Assembly (NCBI RefSeq): GCF_011752975.1
Contig: NZ_VWWP01000002.1
Location: forward strand, 620,001-684,000
DNA from: Chryseobacterium sp. Tr-659
Lineage (GTDB): Bacteria; Bacteroidota; Bacteroidia; Flavobacteriales; Weeksellaceae
Reading direction: 5' to 3'
Length of the DNA: 64,000 bases
Shown in pieces: positions 54,093 to 63,465 of the stretch. The notes beneath the pieces were generated by a model. It searched no databases. It saw only the letters and a program-made list of their open reading frames with translations, and was not told where the DNA came from. The first letter of the stretch is position 1; the number at the start of each line of letters is the position of its first letter. The translations under genes were made by a program, and so were the position numbers.

Positions 54093-54416
54093 TGATTTTT
54101 ATTTTGCCGCAAATTTCGGTATTTTTTATCTGTTTTTAGCTTGATCAATGAAGAAATTTAGAATTAAATATCTAATTTCAAACTTAAATATTATTAAAGC
54201 ACAATTATTGTATTTGTTTTTCTGAAGAATCCACACAAAGACTGATTTGATAATATCCTATCTGGGATTTCTACTGATGGTATGAATATTCTTTACAGAT
54301 CTTGAACCAAAACAAAATCTGCAATATCGTTTGATCCGTAAGAAAATTTTAAACAATCTTTGAACGTGAATATTAATTCAACCCTCTGCATGAAAACCAC
54401 TCTAATCATATGATTT
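54093..54416. other. Intergenic region with no gene
   Basis: About 320 AT-rich bases between divergent genes; nothing supported beyond an unremarkable promoter region. Confidence 0.5.
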
Positions 54417-54872
54417 ATGGAAGCACAATATTTAAAAGGAAACAATTGGTCGGCAAAAAAAGTTGATCACGTTTATTTAGTAAGCATTAAGAATCATTCT
54501 AATATTGTAGAAACTTTAACCGATTTCGTTCGGGAACAGAAAATACAAGCCGGAGAAGTTACCGGAATAGGCGCTGTAAGTGAAGCAGCCCTACGCTTCT
54601 TCAGCCCGGCAACAAAAAAATATGTTGATAAAACCTTTAAAGAACAGATGGAAGTCACCAATATCTCCGGAAATATTTCTGAAATTGAAGGCAAACTGAC
54701 ACTTCATCTTCACATTACATTGGGGAGAGAAGATTATAGCGCTTTGGCAGGACATCTTTTAGAAGCTAAGATCCAGGGAGCAGGTGAATTTATCTTTTAT
54801 CCGTTAAATACCAGAATAGTAAAGATAAAGAACGAAGAAATCGGAATCAATCTCTATGATTTTGAAAAATAG
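54417..54872 (+). CDS. PPC/DUF296 domain protein
   Basis: 151 residues, the standard length of the single-domain plants-and-prokaryotes-conserved (PPC, DUF296) fold. Marks are VYLVSIKNHSNIVETLTDFV, AGEVTGIGAVSEAALRFF, SGNISEIEGKLTLHLHITLG and GHLLEAKIQGAGEFIFYPL with the paired His. Prokaryotic members form trimers; the function is uncertain, with DNA-related roles suggested by plant AT-hook homologues. It stands ahead of the Crp-like gene by 48 bases on the same strand. Confidence 0.88.
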   Translation: MEAQYLKGNNWSAKKVDHVYLVSIKNHSNIVETLTDFVREQKIQAGEVTGIGAVSEAALRFFSPATKKYVDKTFKEQMEVTNISGNISEIEGKLTLHLHITLGREDYSALAGHLLEAKIQGAGEFIFYPLNTRIVKIKNEEIGINLYDFEK

Positions 54873-54920
54873 ATCTTCTATTGCCATGGAAAGTAGTATT
54901 TTTGATCAAATATTTATTTA

Positions 54921-55505
54921 ATGTTTGAGGTACTGCTTTCCCATATTCAAAATAAGGTTGATATAACCGAAGAGCAGAAAAATCATGTTCAGTCTTTCTT
55001 TACTCTTAAAAAGCTTCGAAAAAAGCAGTATCTGTTACAGGAAGGAGACATATGCAGATGCCTGTCTTTTGTGAGCAAAGGATTATTAAAATCTTATTTT
55101 CTCGATGAAAAAGGAAGTGAACACATCAATATGTTTGCTTTTGAAGGCTGGTGGATTTCAGATTTTAATAGTTTTATCCACCAGGAAAAATCAGTATTGA
55201 ATATTGATGCCATTGAAGAAACCGAAGTATTAATGATCACATTGGAAGACTATGAGAAAATGACACTGGAAATTCCCGTAATGGACCGTTATTTTAGGAT
55301 TTTATACCAAAACAGTCTCGTTACAAAAGATCACAGGCTTATAGTTTCCAACGGATATACAGCCGAAGAAAAATATTTGCAGCTGGCAAAAAATAACCCC
55401 GAAATGATTAGAAGAGTTCCTCATAATCTTATCGCTTCCTATCTCGGGCTGGCTCCTGAAACAGTTAGCAGGATCCGTAAAAAGAATTCTTTAAAAAATA
55501 CTTGA
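54921..55505 (+). CDS. Crp/Fnr-family transcriptional regulator
   Basis: 194 residues. The cNMP-binding-like domain spans about 10-120 with KQYLLQEGDICRCLSFVSKGLLKSYFLDEKG and FAFEGWWISDFNSF; the HTH is HNLIASYLGLAPETVSRIRKK. No FeS-type cysteine cluster. It is followed after 85 bases by a PRISE-type reductase gene and likely regulates it. A similar regulator is at 44558-45133; the two share length and layout but differ throughout. Confidence 0.9.
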   Translation: MFEVLLSHIQNKVDITEEQKNHVQSFFTLKKLRKKQYLLQEGDICRCLSFVSKGLLKSYFLDEKGSEHINMFAFEGWWISDFNSFIHQEKSVLNIDAIEETEVLMITLEDYEKMTLEIPVMDRYFRILYQNSLVTKDHRLIVSNGYTAEEKYLQLAKNNPEMIRRVPHNLIASYLGLAPETVSRIRKKNSLKNT

Positions 55506-55590
55506 TCCAGATCAATCTAAACCCATGATTCAGATCAAGGGTGAAAGCCTGTACCCTCCATAATTTTGTGAAAGAAATTTTACAATACTT

Positions 55591-56658
55591 ATGGAAAATA
55601 TTGCATTGGTAGTAGGCGCTACCGGAATCACCGGAAGTAACCTTGCCGAGGAACTTATTGCACAAGGATGGACTACCTATGGACTATCCAGAAATCCCAA
55701 TAACACAATAGCCGGTCTTCGTCCTGTGAAAGCAGACCTGTTAGATGAACAAAACCTGATCAAAGCACTGGAGGACATCTCTCCCACTCACATCTATTTC
55801 ACCACCTGGATGCGGAATGATACCGAAGAGGAAAACATTCGCGTTAACAGCCTTTTGGTGAGAAATTTATTGAATGTTCTATCCCTTAAAAAATCAGTAA
55901 AACATGTAGCTCTGGTTACAGGGTTGAAGCACTATTTAGGGCCGTTCGAAGCCTATGCTAAAGAAGGAGTTCTACCTGAAACTCCTGTCAGAGAAGAACA
56001 TCCCAGACTTCCCATACCCAATTTCTACTATACTCAGGAGGATGAAATATACAAAGCATCAGAAAGGGACGGCTTTACATGGAGTATTCACAGACCACAT
56101 ACCGTTATTGGATATGCTGTTGGAAACCTTATGAATATGGGAACTACACTGGCTGTATATGCAAGCATCTGTAAGGAAACAGGAAGAAAAATGATCTGGC
56201 CCGGATCAGAAGCACAATGGAATGGCGTTTCAGATGTAACAGATGCCGGAATACTGGCAAAACAACTGGTTTGGGCCTCAATAACAGAATCTGCACAGAA
56301 TCAGGCCTTCAATATCGTGAATGGTGATGTATTTCGCTGGAAATGGCTTTGGAAAAGACTTGCAGACTGGTTTGGTGTAGAATCTGAAGGATTTGAAACT
56401 ACGATAAAACCTCTGGAAAATGTACTGGAAAATGATCACAAAATATGGGAAGATATAGCCCAAAAGTATAATCTGAAAGAAAGCCGTCTTAACCGTCTCG
56501 CTTCAGCATGGCATACTGATCTTGATCTGGGAAGACCTCTGGAAGTCATGTGTGACATGTCTAAAAGCAGAAAGCTTGGTTTCAAAGCGTATATCAATAC
56601 AGAAGATTCTTTTATCAGTTTATTTGAAAGATTAAGAAATGAAAATCTGATTCCTTAA
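55591..56658 (+). CDS. SDR-type oxidoreductase of the PRISE group
   Basis: 355 residues. The Rossmann start is ALVVGATGITGSNLAEEL, followed by WTTYGLSRNP, which fits the progesterone 5-beta-reductase/iridoid synthase-like (PRISE) extended SDR group. Further marks are ALVTGLKHYLGPFEAY, the catalytic Tyr in NFYYTQEDEIY, RPHTVIGYAVGNLMNMG and WNGVSDVTDAGILA. These enzymes reduce activated C=C bonds in enones with NADPH. The substrate here is unknown. It lies behind the Crp-like regulator and ends at a strong UUCG-loop terminator. Confidence 0.85.
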   Translation: MENIALVVGATGITGSNLAEELIAQGWTTYGLSRNPNNTIAGLRPVKADLLDEQNLIKALEDISPTHIYFTTWMRNDTEEENIRVNSLLVRNLLNVLSLKKSVKHVALVTGLKHYLGPFEAYAKEGVLPETPVREEHPRLPIPNFYYTQEDEIYKASERDGFTWSIHRPHTVIGYAVGNLMNMGTTLAVYASICKETGRKMIWPGSEAQWNGVSDVTDAGILAKQLVWASITESAQNQAFNIVNGDVFRWKWLWKRLADWFGVESEGFETTIKPLENVLENDHKIWEDIAQKYNLKESRLNRLASAWHTDLDLGRPLEVMCDMSKSRKLGFKAYINTEDSFISLFERLRNENLIP

Positions 56659-56721
56659 TCATATAAAATTTAAAAATTGTTTACCTCTCAATTCAGATGG
56701 TTTCTAATTTTAGATATTTAC

Positions 56722-56748
56722 AAAAACGGACTTCGGTCCGTTTTTTAT
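56722..56748 (+). terminator. Rho-independent terminator
   Basis: Stem AAAAACGGAC/GTCCGTTTTT with a TTCG tetraloop and T run, after the PRISE-type gene. Confidence 0.9.
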
Positions 56749-56883
56749 TTTAAATATACATCCCGATATCATACATTACGTACCACATATCCCGGAATTT
56801 CCCCATCTGATGGAAATAAAATCAGTGGTTTATTGTAAATTGGTTAAGTTTTTGAAGCTTATTTTCTAAAACCAATTACACCA

Positions 56884-57906
56884 TTGAAGCTAATCACATT
56901 TACCAAAAAAGGAATTTACTGCCCGCAGGGAAAGTTCTATATTGATCCGTGGAGACCCGTAGATATGGCCATTATCACACATGGCCATGCAGATCATGCC
57001 CGTTGGGGAATGAAAAAATACCTTTGTCATCATTTTACAAAACCTATTCTCCATCAGAGAATCGGAACAGATATAGAATGTCAGAGTGTGGAATATGGAG
57101 AAACAATCATCATAAATGGAGTTAAGCTTTCCCTTCATCCCGCAGGCCACATCATTGGTTCAGCACAGATAAGATTGGAATATAAAGGATATGTAACGGT
57201 TGTTTCCGGTGATTATAAGGTTCAGGACGATGGTTTAAGTACACCTTTCGAGCTTATAAAATGTAATGAATTTGTTACGGAAAGTACCTTCGGACTGCCT
57301 GTTTATAACTGGCTGGAAGTTCCGGATTTAAATAAAAAACTTCAGAATTGGGTGCTAAAAAATAAAGAAAATAATAAAACATCCGTGTTTATCGGTTATT
57401 CTCTTGGAAAAGCCCAGCGTATTATGAAAGCGGTGGAAGATTTAGGAAAAATATACGTCCATTACTCTATTGGAAAGCTCAACGAAGCTTTTGAAACCGT
57501 AGGAATTGATCTTCCGGATTACACTATTGCAGATTTCAGAGAACGTCCTAAAGAGCTGGAACATGAAATCGTAATTGTGCCGCCTGCCTTACTCGATAGC
57601 AATATCATTAAAAAAATTCCGGATCCGGCAACCGCAATTTGTTCAGGTTGGATGCAGGTACGCGGTGCCAGAAGATGGCGTAGTGCAGACGCAGGGTTTG
57701 CAATGAGTGACCATGCGGATTGGAAAGGGTTGCTGCAAACGGTAAAAGCAACAGAAGCAGAAATTGTTCATGTCACCCACGGACAAACAGAAATCTTTTC
57801 AAAATATCTAAATGAAACAGGCATCCGGGCAGATGTTGTGGAAACACTGTTCGGGGAAGATGAAGAAGTATCGGAAAAAGAAACCATTGAAACGCCTGAA
57901 CCATGA
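56884..57906 (+). CDS. Ligase-associated DNA exonuclease (MBL/beta-CASP type)
   Basis: 340 residues from a TTG start at 56884 (MKLITFTKKGIYCPQG, the usual family start). Metal site HGHADH at residues 33-38 (ITHGHADHARWG), later HPAGHIIGSAQIRLE and SGDYKVQDD, then SDHADWKGLL and VHVTHGQTE: a metallo-beta-lactamase fold of the mRNA 3'-end processing/Artemis-like type. It is the first gene of the four-part ligase-associated DNA repair cluster and overlaps the ligase by four bases. In relatives it trims DNA ends before ligation. Confidence 0.92.
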   Translation: MKLITFTKKGIYCPQGKFYIDPWRPVDMAIITHGHADHARWGMKKYLCHHFTKPILHQRIGTDIECQSVEYGETIIINGVKLSLHPAGHIIGSAQIRLEYKGYVTVVSGDYKVQDDGLSTPFELIKCNEFVTESTFGLPVYNWLEVPDLNKKLQNWVLKNKENNKTSVFIGYSLGKAQRIMKAVEDLGKIYVHYSIGKLNEAFETVGIDLPDYTIADFRERPKELEHEIVIVPPALLDSNIIKKIPDPATAICSGWMQVRGARRWRSADAGFAMSDHADWKGLLQTVKATEAEIVHVTHGQTEIFSKYLNETGIRADVVETLFGEDEEVSEKETIETPEP

Positions 57907-59483
57907 AACATTTTGCAGATCTTATCAATGCACTGGAAACCACCAATAAAACCAATGCAAAAATTGATGCAATTATCGATTATCTGGAACGCGCTCCGGA
58001 TGAAGATAAAGTATGGTTCATTGCTCTATTTACCGGAAAAAGGCCCAAAAGAAATGTCAATACAAACTACATGAAAGAATGGGCGCTCGAAATTACACAA
58101 CTCCCGTTCTGGCTGTTTCAGGAGAGTTATTCTGCGGTCGGAGACCTGGGAGAAACACTTTCACTGATTCTTCCCCCGCCAAAGGAAAAAATAGACCGTA
58201 CATTATCCGAATGGATGAATGATATTGTTGATTTGAAAGGAAAAACCGATGCAGAAAAAAAATCATTTGTTTTACATTCATGGAACGGACTGGATTACAC
58301 AGAACGACTGATATTCAATAAATTAATAGGCGGAAGTTTCAGAATAGGAGTTTCAGATAAAACATTGATTAATGCATTGACAAAATTTTCAGGCCAGGAA
58401 CCCAGTGCATTAATGCATAGCCTGATGGGAAAATGGCTTCCGGATGAAGTATCTTTTAAAGAATTGATTGCCGCAGAAAATGTAAATCCGGATAATTCAA
58501 AGCCCTATCCTTTCTGTCTTGCCTATCCTTTGGAAAAAGAACCACATGAACTCGGGAAGCCCGAAGAATGGCTGGTGGAATATAAATGGGACGGAATACG
58601 CGGGCAGATCATCAGAAGAAATGATGAGGTATTCCTCTGGTCAAGAGGAGAAGAACTTGTAACAGAACAATTTCCTGAAATTGCAGCAGTAATACAAGCC
58701 ATGAAAGGCAGTTTTGTTATAGATGGAGAAATACTTGCGGTAAAAGATGGTAAAGTTTTAAATTTCAATGAATTACAGAAAAGATTAAACAGGAAAACTT
58801 TAACTAAAAAAATGCTTTCGGAAATTCCGATAGAAGTATTTGCTTATGATTTGCTGGAGCTTGAAAACAATGATTTAAGAGATCAACCTATTTCCGCAAG
58901 AAGAGCTATGCTGGAAGAACTATTACTGAACGAAAACCCTCAAAATATTAAAATTTCCAAAGGCCTCGATTTTGAAAAATGGGAAGAGCTGGATACATTA
59001 CGGGAAAATTCAAGAGCTGTAAACAGTGAAGGTTTAATGCTGAAACAAAAAAATTCTCCTTACCATTCCGGCCGGAAAAAAGGCGACTGGTGGAAATGGA
59101 AGATCAGTCCATTTACCATTGATGCAGTCCTTATCTATGCTCAAAAAGGAAGCGGAAGGCGAAGTGCCTATTACACAGATTATACCTTTGCAGTTAAAAA
59201 TGGTGATTCTCTGGTTACCATTGCAAAGGCTTATTCCGGATTGACAGACAAAGAAATTATGGAAGTAAGCCGTTTTGTGACCAAAAATGCAGTCGAAAAA
59301 TTCGGACCTGTGAGAACTGTAAAGGCAGAATTAGTCTTTGAAATTGCCTTTGAAGGGATTGGATTCAGTAACCGTCATAAAAGCGGTGTAGCCCTTCGTT
59401 TTCCAAGAATCGTAAGGTGGCGGAGAGATAAAACGGTGGCTGAAATTGACTCTCTTGAAGAAATTAAAAAATTAATACAATAA
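57903..59483 (+). CDS. ATP-dependent DNA ligase
   Basis: 526 residues. Residues 1 to about 180 are the helical N-terminal domain, then the nucleotidyltransferase core with Lys228 in motif I (EYKWDGIRGQ), motif III DGEILAV, motif IV SEGLMLKQ and motif V GDWWKWKISPF. The C-terminal OB fold (about 400-526) ends with HKSGVALRFPRIVRWRRDK. It seals DNA nicks with ATP, unlike the main NAD-dependent LigA. Overlaps the exonuclease gene (ATGA) and ends one base before the helicase gene, so the three are one operon. Confidence 0.95.
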   Translation: MKHFADLINALETTNKTNAKIDAIIDYLERAPDEDKVWFIALFTGKRPKRNVNTNYMKEWALEITQLPFWLFQESYSAVGDLGETLSLILPPPKEKIDRTLSEWMNDIVDLKGKTDAEKKSFVLHSWNGLDYTERLIFNKLIGGSFRIGVSDKTLINALTKFSGQEPSALMHSLMGKWLPDEVSFKELIAAENVNPDNSKPYPFCLAYPLEKEPHELGKPEEWLVEYKWDGIRGQIIRRNDEVFLWSRGEELVTEQFPEIAAVIQAMKGSFVIDGEILAVKDGKVLNFNELQKRLNRKTLTKKMLSEIPIEVFAYDLLELENNDLRDQPISARRAMLEELLLNENPQNIKISKGLDFEKWEELDTLRENSRAVNSEGLMLKQKNSPYHSGRKKGDWWKWKISPFTIDAVLIYAQKGSGRRSAYYTDYTFAVKNGDSLVTIAKAYSGLTDKEIMEVSRFVTKNAVEKFGPVRTVKAELVFEIAFEGIGFSNRHKSGVALRFPRIVRWRRDKTVAEIDSLEEIKKLIQ

Positions 59484-59484
59484 C

Positions 59485-61935
59485 TTGACTGCTTTTGAAA
59501 ATACCAATGGATTTAAGATCATTCAGCAATGGATGACCGGCAAAAACATGTCTCCATTTAAATTTCAGACAGATACCTGGCAGAAATTTGGAAACGGCTA
59601 TAGCGGGATGGTAATTGCTCCTACAGGTTTTGGAAAAACATTTTCCGTTTTTTTAGCTTTAGTTTCAGACTTTCTGAATCATCCCGAAAACTACAAGAAA
59701 GGACTCAAAATGATTTGGGTAACTCCGCTCCGTTCTTTATCCAAAGATATTGCAAAGGCTATGCAGGAGGCTATTGATGAGATCGGGCTGGATTGGGCTG
59801 TTGGGGTGAGAAACGGAGATACAGATCCTAAAGTAAGACAGCAGCAAGTGAAAAAAATGCCTGAAATCCTGGTGGTAACACCTGAAAGTCTTCATCTTCT
59901 TATGGCACAGAAGAATCATGAAACATTGTTCCGGGAGATGAAATGTGCTGTTGTGGATGAATGGCATGAATTACTGGGTTCAAAACGAGGGGTAATGGCA
60001 GAACTCGCTATTTCACAACTCAGAAAATATGTTCCGAAAATAAAAATCTGGGGAATTACAGCAACCATCGGAAATCTAGATGAAGCCATGGAAGTTCTTA
60101 TTCCTTACGATTGTAAAAAAGTAAAGATCACCGCTAAAGAACATAAAAAAATAGATATTATTCCTGTTTTTCCGAACGAGGTTGAGATATTACCGTGGGC
60201 GGGACATCTTGGTAATAAACTGGCAGATAAAGTAGTTCCGATCATTTTGGAATCAAAATCTACCATTGTGTTTACCAATACCAGAAGCCAGAGTGAAATG
60301 TGGTATCAGCTGCTGCTGGATGCTCATCCCGACTTTGCAGGGCAGATTGCTATTCACCACAGCTCTATTGATGCCCACTTAAGAATCTGGATTGAAGAAA
60401 ATTTAAGTTCCGGAAAATTAAAAGCTGTGGTTTCCACCTCATCCTTAGACCTTGGTATTGATTTTAAACCTGTGGATACCGTCATTCAGATCGGCTCTGC
60501 AAAAGGAGTGGCAAGATTTCTCCAACGGGCCGGCCGAAGCGGACACTCCCCTTTTGAAACTTCAAAAATATATTGTGTTCCTACCCATTCTCTTGAACTG
60601 ATTGAGGTTTCTGCTTTAAAAGAAGCGGTAAAACAAAAAGTTGTTGAACCAAGAGAGCCTCAGGTTTTATGCTTTGATGTTCTGGTTCAATTTCTGATGA
60701 CACTCGCAGTTGGGAATGGTTTCTATCCCGATGAATTGTATGAAAGAATTAAAAAGGTCTACTCGTTCCGTGAAATAATGGATGAGGAATGGAAAAGCAT
60801 ACTGGAATTTCTTACGATTGGAGGCAGTGTTTTAAAAAGCTATGAAGAATTCCATAAAATTGTCATTATGGAAGACGGTTTATATAAAGTTACATCAAGA
60901 AAAATTGCAATGCTTCACCGGATGAATATGGGAGTAATTGTAAGTGATGCTATGCTGAAGGTCAAATTTATTTCTGGAGGCTATATAGGAATGATTGAAG
61001 AATATTTTATCTCAAAACTCAAAAAAGAGGAAAAGTTTATTCTGGCCGGACGTACACTTGAAGTTGTAATGATCAAAGACATGACGGTTTATGTGCGAGC
61101 CGCCAAAGGAAGAGCCCTGGTCCCTAGCTATCTTGGAGGAAGACTTCCTTTAAGTTCCGATCTGGGACAATTTTTAAGAGAAAAACTTTCACATGCTTTA
61201 AATCCGAAAGCTTCTGAAAAAGAACTTAAATTTTTGCACCCGTTATTAATGAATCAGGAAGAGAACTCTCATATTCCCAAAGAAGATGAATTTCTGGTTG
61301 AAATGATCAAAAACCGTGAAGGTTACCATTTATTTATGTATCCTTTTGAAGGCCGTCTGGTGCATGAAGTGATGGCTGCTTTGATTGCCTATCGTATTTC
61401 GAAACTAGCTCCGATCTCCTTTTCTATGGCAATGAATGATTACGGGTTTGAGCTGTTCAGTGATAAAGAAATTCCTTTAAATGAAGATAACTTACATCAG
61501 ATTTTAACCCGGGAAAACCTGATGAATGATGTTATTGCAAGCATTAATTCGGCAGAAATGGCAAGACGGAAATTTAGGGATATTGCCGTTATTTCAGGAA
61601 TGGTCATTCAGAATTATGCGGGGCAGCAGCGCTCTAATAAATCATTACAAAGTTCTGCAGGACTTATTTTTAAGGTACTTGAAGATCATAATCCCAATCA
61701 CTTTTTAATTAGACAGGCTTATACCGAAGTTTTTAACATGCAGCTGCAGGAACAGCGCCTTGTAGAAGCTTTTAAACGGATTGAAAAATCTGAAATTATC
61801 CTGAAGCATTCCCGTTCATTTACTCCATTAAGTTTCCCGATCAAAGTAGACAGTCTGAGGCAGACACTTTCCAGCGAAGGCCTTGATGCAAGAATTAAAA
61901 GAATGCTAAAGCTGCAGGGAATAAGTAACGAATGA
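59485..61935 (+). CDS. Ligase-associated DEXH-box helicase (Lhr-like)
   Basis: 816 residues from a TTG start at 59485, directly after the ligase stop. Walker A is APTGFGKT (residues 45-52), motif II DEWH (158-161), motif III GITATIG, motif VI LQRAGRSGHS, then a winged-helix and Lhr-core C-terminal region with EEYFISKLKKEEKFILAGRTLEV. It is the shorter Lhr type seen in this cluster, a 3' to 5' DNA helicase in repair. The stop is followed by a 114-base gap to gpmA. Confidence 0.94.
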   Translation: MTAFENTNGFKIIQQWMTGKNMSPFKFQTDTWQKFGNGYSGMVIAPTGFGKTFSVFLALVSDFLNHPENYKKGLKMIWVTPLRSLSKDIAKAMQEAIDEIGLDWAVGVRNGDTDPKVRQQQVKKMPEILVVTPESLHLLMAQKNHETLFREMKCAVVDEWHELLGSKRGVMAELAISQLRKYVPKIKIWGITATIGNLDEAMEVLIPYDCKKVKITAKEHKKIDIIPVFPNEVEILPWAGHLGNKLADKVVPIILESKSTIVFTNTRSQSEMWYQLLLDAHPDFAGQIAIHHSSIDAHLRIWIEENLSSGKLKAVVSTSSLDLGIDFKPVDTVIQIGSAKGVARFLQRAGRSGHSPFETSKIYCVPTHSLELIEVSALKEAVKQKVVEPREPQVLCFDVLVQFLMTLAVGNGFYPDELYERIKKVYSFREIMDEEWKSILEFLTIGGSVLKSYEEFHKIVIMEDGLYKVTSRKIAMLHRMNMGVIVSDAMLKVKFISGGYIGMIEEYFISKLKKEEKFILAGRTLEVVMIKDMTVYVRAAKGRALVPSYLGGRLPLSSDLGQFLREKLSHALNPKASEKELKFLHPLLMNQEENSHIPKEDEFLVEMIKNREGYHLFMYPFEGRLVHEVMAALIAYRISKLAPISFSMAMNDYGFELFSDKEIPLNEDNLHQILTRENLMNDVIASINSAEMARRKFRDIAVISGMVIQNYAGQQRSNKSLQSSAGLIFKVLEDHNPNHFLIRQAYTEVFNMQLQEQRLVEAFKRIEKSEIILKHSRSFTPLSFPIKVDSLRQTLSSEGLDARIKRMLKLQGISNE

Positions 61936-62049
61936 TTAATTATGAAACATAAATTTTGGGGGAATCTTAACGTTAAATATCTTGATAAGTTTAAATAATC
62001 ATCGTACCTTAGAGTATATTTCTCTGAAAGTAATATAAAGTTTAAAATA

Positions 62050-62652
62050 ATGGAAAAATTATTCTTGGTCCGTCACGGACAATCACTCTGGAATCTTGAA
62101 AACAGATTTACAGGTTGGAAGGATATCGATATAACCGAAACAGGTATTGAGGAAGCCAAAAAAGCAGGTATTGCCTTAAAAGGACAAAAAATAGATATTG
62201 CTTTTACTTCGGCACTTATCAGGGCACAGCATACCCTGTCCATCATCCTTAAAGAAATCGGAAACCCCAATATTCCGGTTGTTATGGATAAAGCACTGAA
62301 TGAACGTTCTTACGGAAATCTTGAAGGATTGAACAAGGCTGAAACCGCATTAAAATATGGTGATGAACAGGTTCATATCTGGCGAAGATCATATGATGTG
62401 GTTCCACCAGGAGGAGAAAGCCTTAAAGATACTTATAACAGGGTTATTCCCTATTTTGAAACTGAGATTAAACCTTTGTTGAAACATGGGGAAAATGTAC
62501 TGATCGTAGCACATGGAAACAGCCTGCGTGCATTGATCATGTATCTCGAGCATCTATCACCGGAAGAAATTCTAGAAAGAGAAATTGCGACAGGTGTTCC
62601 TCTGACCTATGTTTTTGATGAAAAATTTCATGTAAGCAGAAAAGTAGGTTAG
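62050..62652 (+). CDS. gpmA: 2,3-bisphosphoglycerate-dependent phosphoglycerate mutase (short type)
   Basis: 200 residues, shorter than the 248-residue E. coli GpmA. The phosphohistidine site is [18 protein letters not shown] at the N-terminus, then [39 protein letters not shown] and the second His in [11 protein letters not shown]. It interconverts 3- and 2-phosphoglycerate in glycolysis. It sits inside the DNA repair cluster between the helicase and PdeM genes, although nothing in its sequence links it to repair. Confidence 0.9.
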   Translation: MEKLFLVRHGQSLWNLENRFTGWKDIDITETGIEEAKKAGIALKGQKIDIAFTSALIRAQHTLSIILKEIGNPNIPVVMDKALNERSYGNLEGLNKAETALKYGDEQVHIWRRSYDVVPPGGESLKDTYNRVIPYFETEIKPLLKHGENVLIVAHGNSLRALIMYLEHLSPEEILEREIATGVPLTYVFDEKFHVSRKVG

Positions 62653-62704
62653 TTTATTTGATGTAAAGTTCACTTTTTAACTCTAAATTTTCAATTTATA
62701 CAAC

Positions 62705-63364
62705 GTGTTTATAGCCGTAAAAAGCATTTCTATTCAAAATGAAACCTTCATCCTGACCAATCAACGGGCAGTATTCTGGGAAAAGGAAAAAGCATTGATT
62801 CTTTCTGATCTTCATATCGGAAAAACCGCACATTTCCGGAAAAACGGAATTGCTTTGGCCAATCACATTATGAAAAGTGATCTGGCAAGGCTTTCCGCAT
62901 TGATAGAATATTTTCAACCCGAAAAATTCATCGTGGTTGGGGATCTGCTGCATGCCGGCGACAATTCTGATGTTGATGAATTCTGTCTGTGGAAAGACCA
63001 GTATCCTGATATCCGGTTTTATCTGATTGAAGGTAATCATGATCGTATCTCGGAGTCTTTGGAAAAGAAATTATGTTTCAGCTATAAATCCGGATTATTG
63101 GATATTTCAGGCATCCGGTTTATCCATGATTTTGATGCTTCCGTTTCCGGATTTCAGATTACAGGGCATATTCACCCGGGAATCATTTTGAATTCTTCGG
63201 TAAAAAATATCCGGCTCCCCTGCTTTGTTCTTACAGCAGATCAGCTGTTACTGCCGGCTTTCAGTGAATTCACCGGATTGGATACCCAAAATATTCCTAA
63301 AAAAGGAAAGTTTTTTGTCTTTACGGATATTGAGATTTATGAAATATGGCTATTTGAAAACTAA
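62705..63364 (+). CDS. pdeM: Ligase-associated DNA damage response endonuclease PdeM
   Basis: 219 residues from a GTG start at 62705; no ATG lies before the first motif. It is a calcineurin-like metallophosphoesterase: ILSDLHIGKTAHFRKNG (motif I, DxH), VVGDLLHAGDNSDVDEF (GDxxxxG), EGNHDR (GNHD), FIHDFD and GHIHPGI (GHxH). The protein is the fourth member of the ligase-associated DNA repair system, separated from the rest by gpmA. In relatives it cuts or processes damaged DNA ends. Confidence 0.92.
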   Translation: MFIAVKSISIQNETFILTNQRAVFWEKEKALILSDLHIGKTAHFRKNGIALANHIMKSDLARLSALIEYFQPEKFIVVGDLLHAGDNSDVDEFCLWKDQYPDIRFYLIEGNHDRISESLEKKLCFSYKSGLLDISGIRFIHDFDASVSGFQITGHIHPGIILNSSVKNIRLPCFVLTADQLLLPAFSEFTGLDTQNIPKKGKFFVFTDIEIYEIWLFEN

Positions 63365-63465
63365 TAATTTAGTAAAATGCTTTTATGCCTTTTGTGGTTT
63401 AGTAAAAAGTTTAAACAGACTTTAAATTTAAAATTTGTTCCTTTGTAAAATAATCAGAAGTTTTA

